64,000 bases of DNA, taken from positions 3,566,501 through 3,630,500 of the forward strand of contig NC_037642.1 in assembly GCF_003254395.2 (NCBI RefSeq). Direction: 5' to 3'. Both the position numbers and the translations under genes were made by a program. The notes beneath the pieces are model-generated. The model saw nothing but the letters and a program-made list of their open reading frames with translations. It made no database searches and was not told the DNA's origin. Positions 38,115-49,300 of the stretch are shown piece by piece. Numbering within the stretch: position 1 is the stretch's first letter; each line of letters opens with the position of its first letter. This DNA is from Apis mellifera. Lineage: Eukaryota; Arthropoda; Insecta; Hymenoptera; Apidae.

Positions 38115-39090
38115 CTTTTTTATTGCATAATTTATACAAACTTTGCATACAGAGTCGATTCTCTAGGTATTAGTCACTAGAATTGTTACATCATTCGTAT
38201 AAATAATTTTTCAAAAGTTTTATTTCGATAGAAATATTTTTCATTTCGATCCATCTTTTGTCTTTTGAATTAGAAAGTTTTTATGGTACATATTTTTAGA
38301 TTATTTAAAGATTTTTGTATTTAAAAAGTAAAAAAAAAAAAAAGTGAAATAAACTCTTTGATTAGATAGATAAATGTAATTTATTATAGAATTTATTTGT
38401 CATCAGAATGATATTTTAATTTTGTTTTAAAAATGTATAATAAATGATTCTTATTGGGTTTTTAAAAAAGATATTATTTATAGGATGATTTAATATTTCT
38501 ATTCATGAAATCGTGAGCAGTTATCTCAATAATTGGAATTAACAGAAATATAATAGTATTACTATCCATTAGAACCGGCTCTGTTTGCATAGTTTGCATA
38601 GTCTTAACCTTTAGAATATACAGGATATCTATTCTAAGTAGTCAATGCTTATTTAACAAGATAAAATTTTTATAAATTATATCAGATAAATAATCATGCA
38701 CAATTTTTGAACAATTTTTGTCATGATATATAATATATAATTCATTATTTGAATTTAAAAAGAATTTTGGAGAGTAAATATGTTAAAATTTATTGGCATT
38801 CAGAAATATCTAAAGAAAATTAAATTTTTAATAGAAATTTAACAATCGAAATGATACATTCGTACAGATTTTTTCATTCTATATCTTCTATATAAAATAA
38901 AAATTCTCTATCATCATTTTACAATATATTTCAATCTATAATAAATAAAGTCAAAATTAAAAAGTCTCAAATAAATATTATTTTTTAAAATTATACATCC
39001 ATGTGATAGAAGTTATAATAAACAATATCAATATTTGAAGAAACTAATACGAATTTCCGGCGGAAATCTGGGGATTAGTTTTCATTTTAA
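38115..39090. other. AT-rich non-coding stretch
   Basis: It follows the 38,109 donor and has intron-like composition. It contains an A-run (38,331-38,343) and a 9-bp tandem duplication (TTTGCATAG, about 38,585-38,602). Nothing else is supported. Confidence 0.5.
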
Positions 39091-39099
39091 GACATCATA

Positions 39100-39300
39100 A
39101 TAATCTATCTCACTTTTCTCGCTCCTTCACTATTCTCTCTTTCTCCCCTGACACCCTTCTTTCGTCTGGAACGTTCGAAGCCAAAGTCGTAATCGCAAAT
39201 CCGGCACACATAAAACAGATTCTAACCTATAAAATGCCATTCCATTCGAAAGCCAGTTGGACCGCAACACTTAGAACCAGCAAAGTATGTTTCCTTTTTC
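39100..39300. other. GC-richer island with a possible short exon
   Basis: A pyrimidine-rich leader (39,110-39,165) precedes CpG-bearing sequence. ATG at 39,234 opens 17 codons before a GTATGT donor-like word near 39,285. The reading is weak because the frame also continues past the donor into Phe/Ser-rich sequence. Unassigned. Confidence 0.2.
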
Positions 39301-39742
39301 CGTTTCTCTCTTCTTTTTCCTTATTTTACGTTCGTTCTTTCAAGAAGTTATTTACTTTCTTAACAATTTTCACGATTCTTCTTAAAACTTTCCCTCCCAA
39401 ACAATGTTCTATCGAATTTAAACACTGATTAAAAAATCTTGTCACAAAATGAAACGTCAATGTTACAAATACGATCATTATTAAAAGTTTTTTAATAGTA
39501 TTTTTTACTTCATATAAATATACGAAAAATCATAAAGTTTCATTTCAGGAATAAAAGGTGTATCATAAAATATCTTGATATATCTAAATGTTTCTTGAAA
39601 ACAGTAAAACTTGTTCCGTTCAAACGAGAAAAATTTTGTAACGTCATTCGTTTCAGAATCATACTACGTACTTTTATTTTCCACACAATTTAGAAAAGAA
39701 ACACACGCTAAGTGTATGCGTTTCTTAATGACAAATGAAATG

Positions 39743-39766
39743 TAATATTGGAATATTCCAATATTA
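39743..39766. repeat. Perfect 24-bp palindrome
   Basis: The sequence TAATATTGGAAT followed directly by ATTCCAATATTA is exactly self-complementary with no spacer. A gapless palindrome of 24 bp suits a homodimeric protein site or a cruciform better than a hairpin RNA. No additional copy was seen. Confidence 0.7.
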
Positions 39767-39958
39767 TATTTAAAAATACAATTCACAATTTGCAATGAAT
39801 TTAAACGAAGGATGTCGATTCTTCTAATTTATCAAATATCTCATTATTCCATGCTATAATTAAATGCAATTGATTTAAATTCAACTTTATGAAATTCTAT
39901 TTCACAAATTTTTAAAGACAGCGAAGAATATATGAAGAGAAATTTCGAAGAGACAGAA

Positions 39959-40267
39959 TCAAACCGCGAAATTATGCTTATTTACCCTATCCATTCCTAG
40001 CAAGGAATTTTTGAAGCGATTTTTGAGACCAATTTCATCAAAGCGGCCGCTTCCTATGAACCTCCGCTCCACACAGGAGTTTAAAGGTACGATCTCGGTT
40101 TTAACGATGACGACACCATAAAGAATCGAATTTACGAGTCGTCCGGCCACCCCTCGTTGGGTGATTACCTCCACTTTGTCGGGATTCTTGGCTGATCGTT
40201 TCCCTTCCATTTTCGATGGAATGTGTTCCATGATGAGAAATTGTAAAATCGTTTCTACTGTCGACAA
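39959..40267 (-). CDS. Unrecognised minus-strand frame of 102 codons
   Basis: This minus frame begins at TTG (40,265-40,267), has Met codons at residues 13 and 20, and closes with TGA. Codon composition is balanced and the segment is GC-richer than its flanks, including a GCGGCCGC word. The product is basic with an Ile/Val-rich centre (SILYGVVIVK) and no domain I recognise. A weak GGGTAAAT donor-like word near the 3' end would remove the last few residues. No clear acceptor precedes it. It may be a chance frame in a GC island. Confidence 0.2.
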   Translation of the reverse strand: MSTVETILQFLIMEHIPSKMEGKRSAKNPDKVEVITQRGVAGRLVNSILYGVVIVKTEIVPLNSCVERRFIGSGRFDEIGLKNRFKNSLLGMDRVNKHNFAV

Positions 40268-40679
40268 TTATATATAGTTATATAATGCACGATTGTTTCT
40301 TGAGAAATTTTGGGGAGACGATTGGTATTCATAATTTTAAATTGATTTATTCAGTTTTCTTTTCGTATCTAACGAGAATTATGCTTTAACGATCCTTCTT
40401 TATCTTCTTTTTTCTTCTTCTTTTTAATTTCAATGGCGATGATTCATAGAAGGAGAAAACATGGACGAAATAGAAAACTATTATGAGAATAGTTCTGTGA
40501 CAATGATATTTGACAATTATATGTATTTACGAATAAACTTCGATTTTTATTCCTCATAATATTAATCATATTAATATTAAAGTTATTACACACGGTATAT
40601 TATTCATAAGAAAAGGAAAATATTTAGTTTATATATACTATTATATGGAGATGTATGTCAATGTCTTACTTACTAGAAA

Positions 40680-41100
40680 ATCTCTTTGTCCCCCCCCTTC
40701 CTGCTCGGTATAATTACTTTAAGGAATAGAAATAAAAAAATTTATGCAGCATTTAGAATATAGCGAAGGAATGGCGGTGCAAACGAAGAGAAGTTAGGAT
40801 GACGTTGTACCCGCCATAGAAATGGTGAATCATGTCCGCCAAACAAGAGTATCGTTGGACTGTGGCCAAGTTTAAAGCCCTAACGATGCTACTTCACCGA
40901 AAGATTTTGCAGGGAGATACGATAGGTCAATCTCGTCTCGTTTATAAATGACATTGATGCTTTGTTTAAAGAGGGAACAGAGTCAATAAATTCGCTGCTA
41001 TAAAAGATATAACCAAGCTGGCATCTTCTTCCGGAATGCGAGATATACAAAACAAAAAGGAAAGGCGACGCTATCTGCATCCTAATTGAGAATCGAAGTA
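40680..41100. other. Intermediate-GC island
   Basis: Begins with a run of about eight C residues (around 40,690-40,697). Short minus frames occur (40,889-41,080) without splice context. Unassigned. Confidence 0.3.
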
Positions 41101-41639
41101 ATGCTTCTTTTCATATTTTCATAATGTCAGATTTGCAGTAACTTTTATTTTTTTCAAGTTTTATTTATAAATGTTAGAAACAGAAGTAATTAAAATTTGT
41201 TATTTGGAAACAGTTACTCGATATTATACGTATTAAAAAATAAATGCAAAGATCATAATTGTATTTTTTTGTTCTAGAAAAATTTAAGAAATTTAGATCA
41301 CTAAATTTCAATTTTCACTTTCACGATAGATACTTTCGAAATTGATTTTCTAAGAAATTTTAATCATCTTTGATTTGACATTCTATAAATTCCCATGGAA
41401 GCAAAACTTCTCGATTACCATCCAGTAAATATATTTCTTACATAGATTATCATATCATTGTAATACAATTTCAAAATCTTGATCTTTGACATACGTATAT
41501 ACGTCATCATACATCATAGATCTATCGTATGCATATACATTCGAATACATGCATACGCAATAGTAAACCTGTTTTCTAAGATATTCGATTTATCGTCTGA
41601 TCGTGTAAAGAAACGTGAAAAATGATATTTTCCAAGATA

Positions 41640-42175
41640 ACGACCGGTCGATAATAGCGTTCGATCAGAAATTGCGGGGAAAGAGAATCACTTCTGTTTT
41701 CTGTAGCTGGCGGCATCAATGTTATCAGATGGGGTCCCTTGGTACGAATTTAACGGCGGTCGTAAACGCGGTCGTTGCTTTACAGCTCGCGATATTTTTT
41801 CCTCCCCTTTTCCCTCCTCGTATCATCGTCCTCTCTGTCCTCTATCCGTTCTTTTCTCTATCCGTCATCACGGAGTCGTATACGAAGCCGTGCATCCCCC
41901 TCGCTCCCAACTTATTTTACTCGAGCCGCAGTAAACTGGCGGAGTTTATGTGACAGACACTAGCCAAGTCGAAATCATCTCGCGAATCACGGAACAAGCA
42001 CGGTTTCCTCCGCGAGGACACGCCGGAACTCGTGGATCCTGTCTTTGACCCGCTCGTAAACGCTTCAGACGATTTCAAGGAACAATGAAAAGAATTGTCT
42101 TTGAGAGAGTACGTTGACCATCGATCCTCTGTGTTCCAAAGAGTGTCGTGATTTTATACACTATGTTTTTGGGCT
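41640..42175. other. CpG-rich island
   Basis: One of the most GC-rich blocks in the window, with words such as CGACCGGTCG, ACGGCGGTCG and CCGCGAGG. Several short plus frames overlap (41,615-41,963) in different phases, which is expected where stops are rare and does not show coding. The block is followed by an ATA microsatellite. A promoter or conserved element is plausible; I saw no TATA box. Confidence 0.35.
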
Positions 42176-42213
42176 AGGTCAGTTTCTTTTTGCGAGAAAA
42201 ATTTTATCTAAGT

Positions 42214-42237
42214 ATAATAATAATAATAATAATAATA
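42214..42237. repeat. (ATA)8 trinucleotide microsatellite
   Basis: Eight uninterrupted ATA/TAA units sit immediately after the CpG-rich island. Confidence 0.9.
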
Positions 42238-42239
42238 TA

Positions 42240-42840
42240 CATTAAATTGTTATTAATTTTTCAACTGCTTTGTTGAAAAATAATTGTATAATAATCTTCG
42301 TGGGATTATTTTAAAGATTGAACCCTGTGAATTTGAAAATTGAAATTCTTCTCTTATTTAACTATATGATTTCTTTCTATTTTTTTTTTTTTTTTATTTG
42401 ATAATGATTTAAACGCTCATTTTATATATACAGAGTATTAATATATTTATAAGCGATTTTTGGAAGATTTTATTATTCTTGTTTTCCGTGCAAAAACTTT
42501 CACGCAATAAATAAAATAGTAATAAACTTTTTATATAACTTTTTTTTATATAAGCATCATCAAACATGTCAAGCGTGTTTTAACATTTTTAGTTTCTCGT
42601 ACATTTTTATTGCAGGAAATATAAGTTACAATATTATGCTTATCATTAATAGAATAAATATTGCATTATCATAAGATTATTTATACATCTTTCTGTTTTG
42701 CATCTCTTACCGTTTTACAATCGATCATTATAAATATTTGAAATTTATAATTCAGGTATCTTTCTACCTTCGGTATTAACGAGACGCAACGGCGATAAAT
42801 TTTTAATGACAATGAAAAAGAAGAATCCGATACCGATATA
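42240..42840. other. AT-rich non-coding stretch
   Basis: T-runs and AT-rich sequence only; no gene supported. Confidence 0.5.
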
Positions 42841-43440
42841 GTTAGTAATCCAAAACGAAACGATATCATCGATTTCGAGGAAGGAAAATTTTATTGGCAG
42901 TATAAATTCCCTCCCATAATTTAAACAAGCAAGCTAAGGATTTACAACTGGACGCGTAGAAAATAATCCTGTAAACGAGTTTAAGGGGTGATTGCACGTT
43001 GCTATGGCAAACGAAACAGCTAATATATTTTCCCAATGTAAGTGTGCGACAATAAAGATCTAATCGTTCTGTGAACATTACAGGATAAAGCTGCGCTGTG
43101 GGTGTGTATTTTTTTTTTTTTTCTTTTTTTTTTTGCGTACACGTATCGTAAAAACGCGCAGATTTATGCCTCGATTCTCGATGAATACGTCTAACGACGT
43201 CGCAGGATATTCATTACGATCGTTAAATACCATAGAATCGATTTTTCAATTCGGTATACGACTGTGCATCGAGTCTTTTCGTGTGTTTTGTTGCATTGTA
43301 AGAGTGGCAGAAGTAAGAATGTTAAATATTTTCATGTTTTGTTGCGTTTTACTGCATCACGAGAGAAAATCCTCGTAACGAAAAATTTTTGAAGCGTTAA
43401 ATTTTATGATGAAAAGATTGCTTGCTTTATAAGAGGAAGG
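42840..43440. other. Intermediate-GC block with short frames on both strands
   Basis: Frames of 60-81 codons occur on both strands (42,866-43,078 minus; 43,133-43,378 plus), interrupted by a T/C tract (43,110-43,132). None has clear splice signals or a recognisable product. Confidence 0.25.
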
Positions 43441-43899
43441 GAGGGGAGGAAGGATTTTTAAAAATTGAAGAAATTAAATTGAAACTTGAAATTTTACGTT
43501 CGTTGCGAAATAATAAATTTAATCTATCGTTTTTCTAGAAACGGGGAATGAGAGTTGTAAATTGATATAAATAGCTGCACATTCGATAATGATTCTCTGA
43601 AAATTCATTGAAAATAAATTATACTCTATAATTTTTGTCCAATTAAAAAACCTTTAACTTTTCAAAACGTTTTCAAAATTTTAATCATTAAAAAAATAAA
43701 AATCTGCTTGATTATTTTATACATTTACAAGAGAATATAAAACATATCCTGCATAATCTGTATATATTGACGGCCACGTTGAAAATTATTCCAATTTCTA
43801 TCATCGTTCTTGGAAAATTTAACGACGAAAAACAGAGAAAACAAAATGAAAAATAAAGGGGAGGAGGGAAAAAAGGAAGAAAAGGAGACAAACGTCGTA

Positions 43900-44450
43900 A
43901 GACCTTGACGGCGAACGTCGGCCTTATTCTACAAGTATGAAGGTGCAACTTCCAAGACAAAGCAATAATTAACAGTAGCTAAGTGCATGAGCCGACACCG
44001 AGTTTTTCTTCATCTTCGTCATTTTTGCCTCTTCCACGTATGTAGCGTATACCCGAAGAATCAAAGAACATTAAGCGATGTAATAGTCCCGATTCCGCTG
44101 GTAAAAGGAGTTTTAGTACTTTCTAACCACAGTCTTGGGCTACAATTAAACCCCCATAAAACCTCGTCATAACTTTTTTAAAAGCCACCGACCACTCTCT
44201 TGTGCATATCCAGCTCCCTTCGTTTACTCGGCAAAAACCACGTTATATTGCATCCTTAATGAAGCCTCGAGACGTTACCGGTACTAGCGTCTTTCGTTCG
44301 ATTCTAAACTGTTTGTTTCGATTCAGCCCCTCTCCTCGTTCTATCGTCCTATAATAATATTTACGAAAAGTCGAATACGGATTACGGGACTGTAATAGCG
44401 ATTCGGATACGTAACGAGTAACATGTCTTAAAATCGCTCCAAATAATTTA
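43900..44450. other. GC-richer island
   Basis: CpG-bearing sequence (GACGGCGAACGTCGG, CCGATTCCGC) with only short frames. Unassigned; possibly regulatory. Confidence 0.3.
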
Positions 44451-44459
44451 TAATTATTA

Positions 44460-45110
44460 TTTGCAATTTTAAAAAAATTGTTAATCGTTAATAAATATTT
44501 ATGTAAGTATGATATATATATATTGTAAATTAATATAAATTATATTTTTTTTTGCAGTTTTCAATTTGTTATTAAAAGATTATAAATATCGTGCAATTTA
44601 TAGAATAAAAGATATAAAAAAATATGTGATACTTTTGGAATAAGAAAGAATAATTCTTTTAAACTATTCATTTTCGTTATAGAAAATAATAATTAATCAG
44701 AAGCTGATAAAATAACGATTTATATTATGTTAAAAAATATTTTATTCTATGAAAAATTAAGAACACGTAAGTATAAAATATCGGAAGTTCTATTATACAT
44801 ACATAAATGTAACAAAGATTTTCTTTTATATTTTCATTAATATTTTTTTGTTTAATCATTTTTCGATTAATTGCAGAGGGATAATCAATAATTTAATCTC
44901 TACTATATCTTATAATAAATCTAATAAAAATCAAAAGAAAATTTTAAATAAAAAAATGGTCCATCATGAACCAATCATTGTCCAATATTTATCGATATTT
45001 GAGATGACAGGCATTCGATTTCGATTTCAATCTCTTCGATCTTCAATCTCGTCTTGCATTTATTTGTAGATTTAATCGAATAGATTATTTTGAACAAAAA
45101 TTTCATTCCA
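44460..45110. other. AT-rich non-coding stretch
   Basis: A pyrimidine-rich acceptor-like site ends at about 44,558 but opens onto stop-rich AT sequence. Nothing supported. Confidence 0.5.
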
Positions 45111-45164
45111 ATTTTCAAACTCTGTCTTCGAGCCAATTCTTCTAGATCTCGAAACAGACAGTGA

Positions 45165-45330
45165 ACGCACAGTGACGTGACGCGAAAGGGAGATAGCGAT
45201 TGGTTAAGGGACGTTGTAAGAGGATGGAGAAGAAGAAGGTTGAAGAAAGTTGAACTGACAACCAGCCGTGCTTCGAGGCTTTAGCGTCGACTGACGTTTA
45301 CAGCTCGGATCGGTTGACCTAGCGCCATAG
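45165..45330 (+). promoter_or_regulatory. Candidate CRE/CCAAT promoter
   Basis: TGACGTGACGCG begins at 45,173 (near-consensus cAMP-response element), an inverted CCAAT box (ATTGG) lies at 45,199-45,203, and a further TGACGT at 45,292-45,297. The segment is CpG-rich and lacks a TATA box. It is followed by about 470 bases containing only very short ATG frames and then a strong donor. CRE-type elements often mark activity-regulated neuronal promoters, but that role is inferred here. Confidence 0.3.
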
Positions 45331-45796
45331 TAAAACTTGAGAAGAAATACAAGCGAACTCTCCATCGACAGTTAAAGTCATACATGCGAAAATACCAAAC
45401 CACACTTCTATGAAATACGACGTCTGTTGAGCCGAAGTTACAATTATCGAGATCTATGTTTCGTTAATGAAAAGATCGATCATCCCTCGTGGAGGAATTC
45501 CAAAGAAAAGAAATGACCTGATTACAATTATTACTCAATCGTAACAATTTTTGTCGTTGCTGTTTATAGTTCTTTCGATTTTTCAAGAATAAGAGAAAGA
45601 AATTTTTGTCGATGATTTGTTTTTTAATTTGTTGAGCTTGAATTATTAAGGAATCTAGAATTTGCAGTGTCGTTACTTCTTATTGGATTGCTTAGAGATC
45701 TTAGAAATGTAGGAAGATTGTTGAAGATTGTATATTTAGAGAAAGAAAAGGGAATTCAATTGAATTTTTAATTTGAAAGACAAGGAAAGCATAAAA
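45330..45796 (+). other. Candidate 5' non-coding exon with upstream ORFs
   Basis: The segment lies between a CRE/CCAAT cluster and a donor AAAA followed by GTAAGTAAG (GT at 45,797-45,798). All ATG frames within it are very short (for example near 45,385 and 45,413), as expected of a 5' leader carrying small upstream ORFs. The transcription start was not resolved. No coding exon that could be joined to it was identified downstream in this window. Confidence 0.25.
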
Positions 45797-46007
45797 GTAA
45801 GTAAGAATCATTTGATACAATATTACAATTTCTTTTATACAATTTTATTGCATATATTGTGATATACAAAATTTTTAAAGAATGTTTTTATATTAAAAAA
45901 TTAAATTATAGTAAAAGGAAAAACAATTTTTTTTTTAAGTTTCTCATAAATTGCAAGGATTTATTTTTAAAAATTTTAGAATAGAATATCATCAATCAAG
46001 AAATATA

Positions 46008-46303
46008 CAGGTTGTTAATATATTCCTAGAACAGAGCTAGAGGCCAAAACAAACACAAAGATTAATATACAAAAATATCGGTCAAGGTTTATTTATTAAG
46101 TTATAAACAATTTAAATTTGAATTGGATAAAGTGAGATAGAGACAGAGTGATCTTATTCTATCTTCGTCTCGCTTCGTTTAACGCAGCTTTCAATTGCGT
46201 TATATTTATAACTTATTGATCAAATAATATACCAACTTTTGTGTTTATTTTGGCTTCTAAAATGGATTCTCTAAAAATGTTCCATGAATATATTAACATC
46301 TTA
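46008..46303. mobile_element. Palindromic TA-flanked MITE, copy B
   Basis: The left end CAGGTTGTTAATATATTCC is mirrored by the right end GAATATATTAACATCTTA, with TA on both sides (46,006-46,007 and 46,304-46,305). Next inward, AGAGGCCAAAACAAACAC on the left is mirrored by GTGTTTATTTTGGCTTCT on the right. The inner arms carry TAAGTTATAAAC and TTATAACTTA and a GCGAGAC/GTCTCGC-type core. At 296 bp it is slightly shorter than copy A, and both termini are intact. There is no coding capacity. The near full-length palindrome means any read-through transcript would fold into a long hairpin. Confidence 0.8.
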
Positions 46304-46309
46304 TACAAA

Positions 46310-47000
46310 AAATATATAAAATTTTAGTTTCATGTAAAATTGAGAAAGAAAATAAATAAAAGAAGGTTAATTTTAGATTTAAAAAAAAAGTTCTTGACAA
46401 TATTTAAATTCAATAATTAAATATTTATATTAAAATACAAAGTAACAATACAAAGTATCAATAAATCAATTTGAATCTTTAACATAGAAATCGATGATAA
46501 AAGTTATAGTTTTAGTTTTTAATTAAATATTATTTCAAACATTTACAGTTTGACTTTACGGTTTTTCATCCCTTTTATACCGGACAAAAGTGAGAATTCG
46601 GGAAGCACTTACCACTGGACAATAAATTTCCACCCACCGCAACCACTATTTCCATTTCCATTATATACTTCAACGTTTTCTTCTCTTTCTTTCCTTTTTA
46701 TAGATCCTCCTATTTACAATCGTTTAATTTTTCCTCATATTTGTTTTTAGATCATCCTGTGATGTTTTTCTTTATTTAAATAGCCCAATCTTTTATCTGT
46801 CGGCCCAATTTTGTTCTCTAAAGCAACATTGTCGCCATCAAAATTTCAAAATAAAGAATCAAGCCAAATTAAAGCGTAAACTTTTACGCACTTTTCATTT
46901 ATTTCTCCGTCCATTGACAAAAAGATACAACATTGTCTTGTTAGTATCTTTATTGTGTCGTTTTTAACTTCTTCAACGTTTCTAACGACACGTCGTTAAA
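46310..47000. other. AT-rich to intermediate non-coding stretch
   Basis: A 66-codon frame (46,550-46,750) is Pro/Phe/Ser-rich but has no splice context or recognisable product. Nothing else is supported. Confidence 0.45.
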
Positions 47001-47033
47001 GAAGGAAAAAAGAAAAAAGAAAAAAGAAAAAGT
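47001..47033. repeat. (GAAAAAA)n heptamer repeat
   Basis: About four to five units of GAAAAAA in a purine-only tract. Confidence 0.8.
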
Positions 47034-47987
47034 TATATAGCCCGTGTCTTTCTCCGTGGAACGCGTACCTTAATAAAACCGCTTAAAAATATGGCGAGTG
47101 AAAAAGAAAGAAGAAAAGGGACCAATGGATAAAAAAGGAATTGAAGTCTTAAAAGGAATCCGACTATGGTATTCCTAGCGTTTCGCAACTGCAAAGAAGT
47201 GGAAAGGGAGAAGAGGCAAAAAGGAAGAAAGATTTCACGTGTATCATTGCACTAAGTAAAGTAATGAAAACGAATCGTAAAGTTACGGGGACAAATTTGT
47301 GGAGAAGAACGGAACTCGAAGTATGTCGCGAACGTACGTATAATATTATATCGTGGTATCAATCATAAATGTTAAGAGACTTCGATTTGTAATAATCGGC
47401 AAGATATTTTGTTATTTCAATCGTTGTTTTTTTGTTTCAGTAATTGGATAAATTTGTATATTTTACGTGTCTGAAATTTTTTATTATTTATCTTTTTATA
47501 TCGTTTCTTTATAATTTGTTGTTATATAACAAATGACAATTTTGAATTTTCTATTGAACTATTTCAATAGAATCATATTATTTCTCGCCTTTATTATCTT
47601 CTATTTGCAAAAAATAACGTGAGAAATCAATTCGTATATATACAGAATTGATTTTTATTAAAAAAAAAGTAATAAATTTATATTTTTTACGTACATTCAT
47701 ATATAATCCGGATATTGAAGTATATATATATAAGACCGGATATTGAAATTAAAAAATAGAAAGAAATTTTCCATTACGACTTGGTTCCAATTTCACTCCA
47801 AGTTAAAATTATATTCCTTCCCAGCCACTTGTATCACCCCTATATACTTTAATCACTCTATAGAATCACGAGAAACGGAGAACAAGTCCCACTAAATAAC
47901 AGCGGCCATACGTCAAAATTTGAGTATTTTATGAGCCGCAACGGTCGACCGGGTTCCAAAGAAAGACACGCGATTTTCTGAACGCAG

Positions 47988-48271
47988 AAGCTTCCTGGAA
48001 GGACCGCGGGATTGTTAGACGGAAGACGGTGGTTAACGCGTACCCTGCTTCACATATTTATTTTCGGCATCTTTATGCACGATCACGAATTGGTTTTAAG
48101 GATCCACTCGTTGGACACGGTCAGGGCTATCGAACGTACACGGTCGCAGATTAAGACAGGTCTTTATGAAGAGGGGAGAAGAGACATTCGAAACGTCTAC
48201 GAAAATCTTTCGAGGCGTCTATCCGACAGGGATACGGGGTCGGTCTTTATCGCCGCGATGCTTTTCCAACC
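47988..48271 (+). CDS. Weak candidate exon in a CpG-rich island
   Basis: A frame is open from just after TGA (47,979-47,981) to a GTAAGT donor at 48,272. AACGCAG (AG at 47,986-47,987) would be the acceptor, although its pyrimidine tract is poor. The encoded segment has a short Ile/Phe-rich stretch followed by an Arg/Glu-rich charged region (ending LSRRLSDRDTGS, then FIAAMLFQP) with possible helical character. The first ATG is internal, near 48,076. Local GC near 50% makes a chance frame of this length quite possible. I recognise no family. Confidence 0.25.
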
Positions 48272-48522
48272 GTAAGTACGTTATACGTCGACGAGACTCG
48301 TTTTACGACCTGGCCAAGTTTTAGTGCCGAACGAGGTTCCGCTTCGCTAGGATTTTCTGACTTTAACCTTTACTCCATTCCTTCCCTGTGGATATTTACG
48401 CGGATGCCGCCGATCTACGTCTACGGGGCTGAACGCATTGTGCGAATATGATTCGTCAAGGTTTATAAAAAAATCATCGAATGAATGGATTTCTCGTTAT
48501 GGATGGACGTGTGGAAATGTTT

Positions 48523-48537
48523 TATCGATCATCGATA
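48523..48537. promoter_or_regulatory. Inverted CGATA pair, DRE/BEAF-like
   Basis: TATCGAT, one base, then ATCGATA forms a 15-base near-palindrome. Each half matches the core of the TATCGATA (DREF/BEAF-type) element known in flies. The function in this organism is inferred from the motif only. Confidence 0.3.
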
Positions 48538-48589
48538 GAAGAAGATCGAAGATGAATGAAGGTTTTTTTTTATCTTTGTCGAATTGTTA

Positions 48590-49300
48590 TCCTTTCTTTT
48601 TTTTTTTTCTTTTTTTTAATTTGTGTCTCTTTTTTTTTATCACGTTTGTATAGAAAGAAAGTTAATTGTAATTTTGAAGTTTTATCTAAACGAGATATAT
48701 TATTATTTATCTAAAATTTTTATTTCTTTTTTTTCTATTATGCACGCATAAAATTTTATTTCTTATTATTAGTTTCTGCATATTTTCTTGATAATAAAAT
48801 TATTTCATAAAAGAAATAATGAAAGCAATTTCATATTTTATGAAGCATAAAAAAATGATTCACGGATATAAATAATCAAGCATTCAATTAAAATGTTTCA
48901 TAAAAAACGGAAGTTGCAATATTAATTAAGAGTAGAAAACAGTGGAAGCGAGTAATTAATCGAGTTACACTTGGAAATACCTTTCGAAGCAGAATATTAC
49001 TCGATGCATTCATTTCTCTTTATGAGATCTTTACATACAAATCGAAATTAATACTATCGCGAAACACTGCTGATTTTAATCAATTTTCTCCTATAAATTA
49101 TTGCAAAATTATTTAAGAATTATTAAAATTCTTTCTTAATTCAACCATTCAACTTCAAGATTATAAAATTACGAAACGTGATATATATTACATCACATTA
49201 TTCTTCTAATTATTATTTATCTTAATCTAAATTTATTATAATTCATTTTTTTGTACAATTGAAAATTACTTAATTACTTACAAAATCATCGACAGGAGGT
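48590..49300. other. AT-rich non-coding stretch
   Basis: T-runs (48,597-48,618 and 48,630-48,638) followed by AT-rich sequence; no gene supported. Confidence 0.5.

Noticed and set aside
42214..42237. CRISPR-like or satellite array
   Set aside because: It is a simple ATA microsatellite; no direct repeats with unique spacers occur anywhere in the window.
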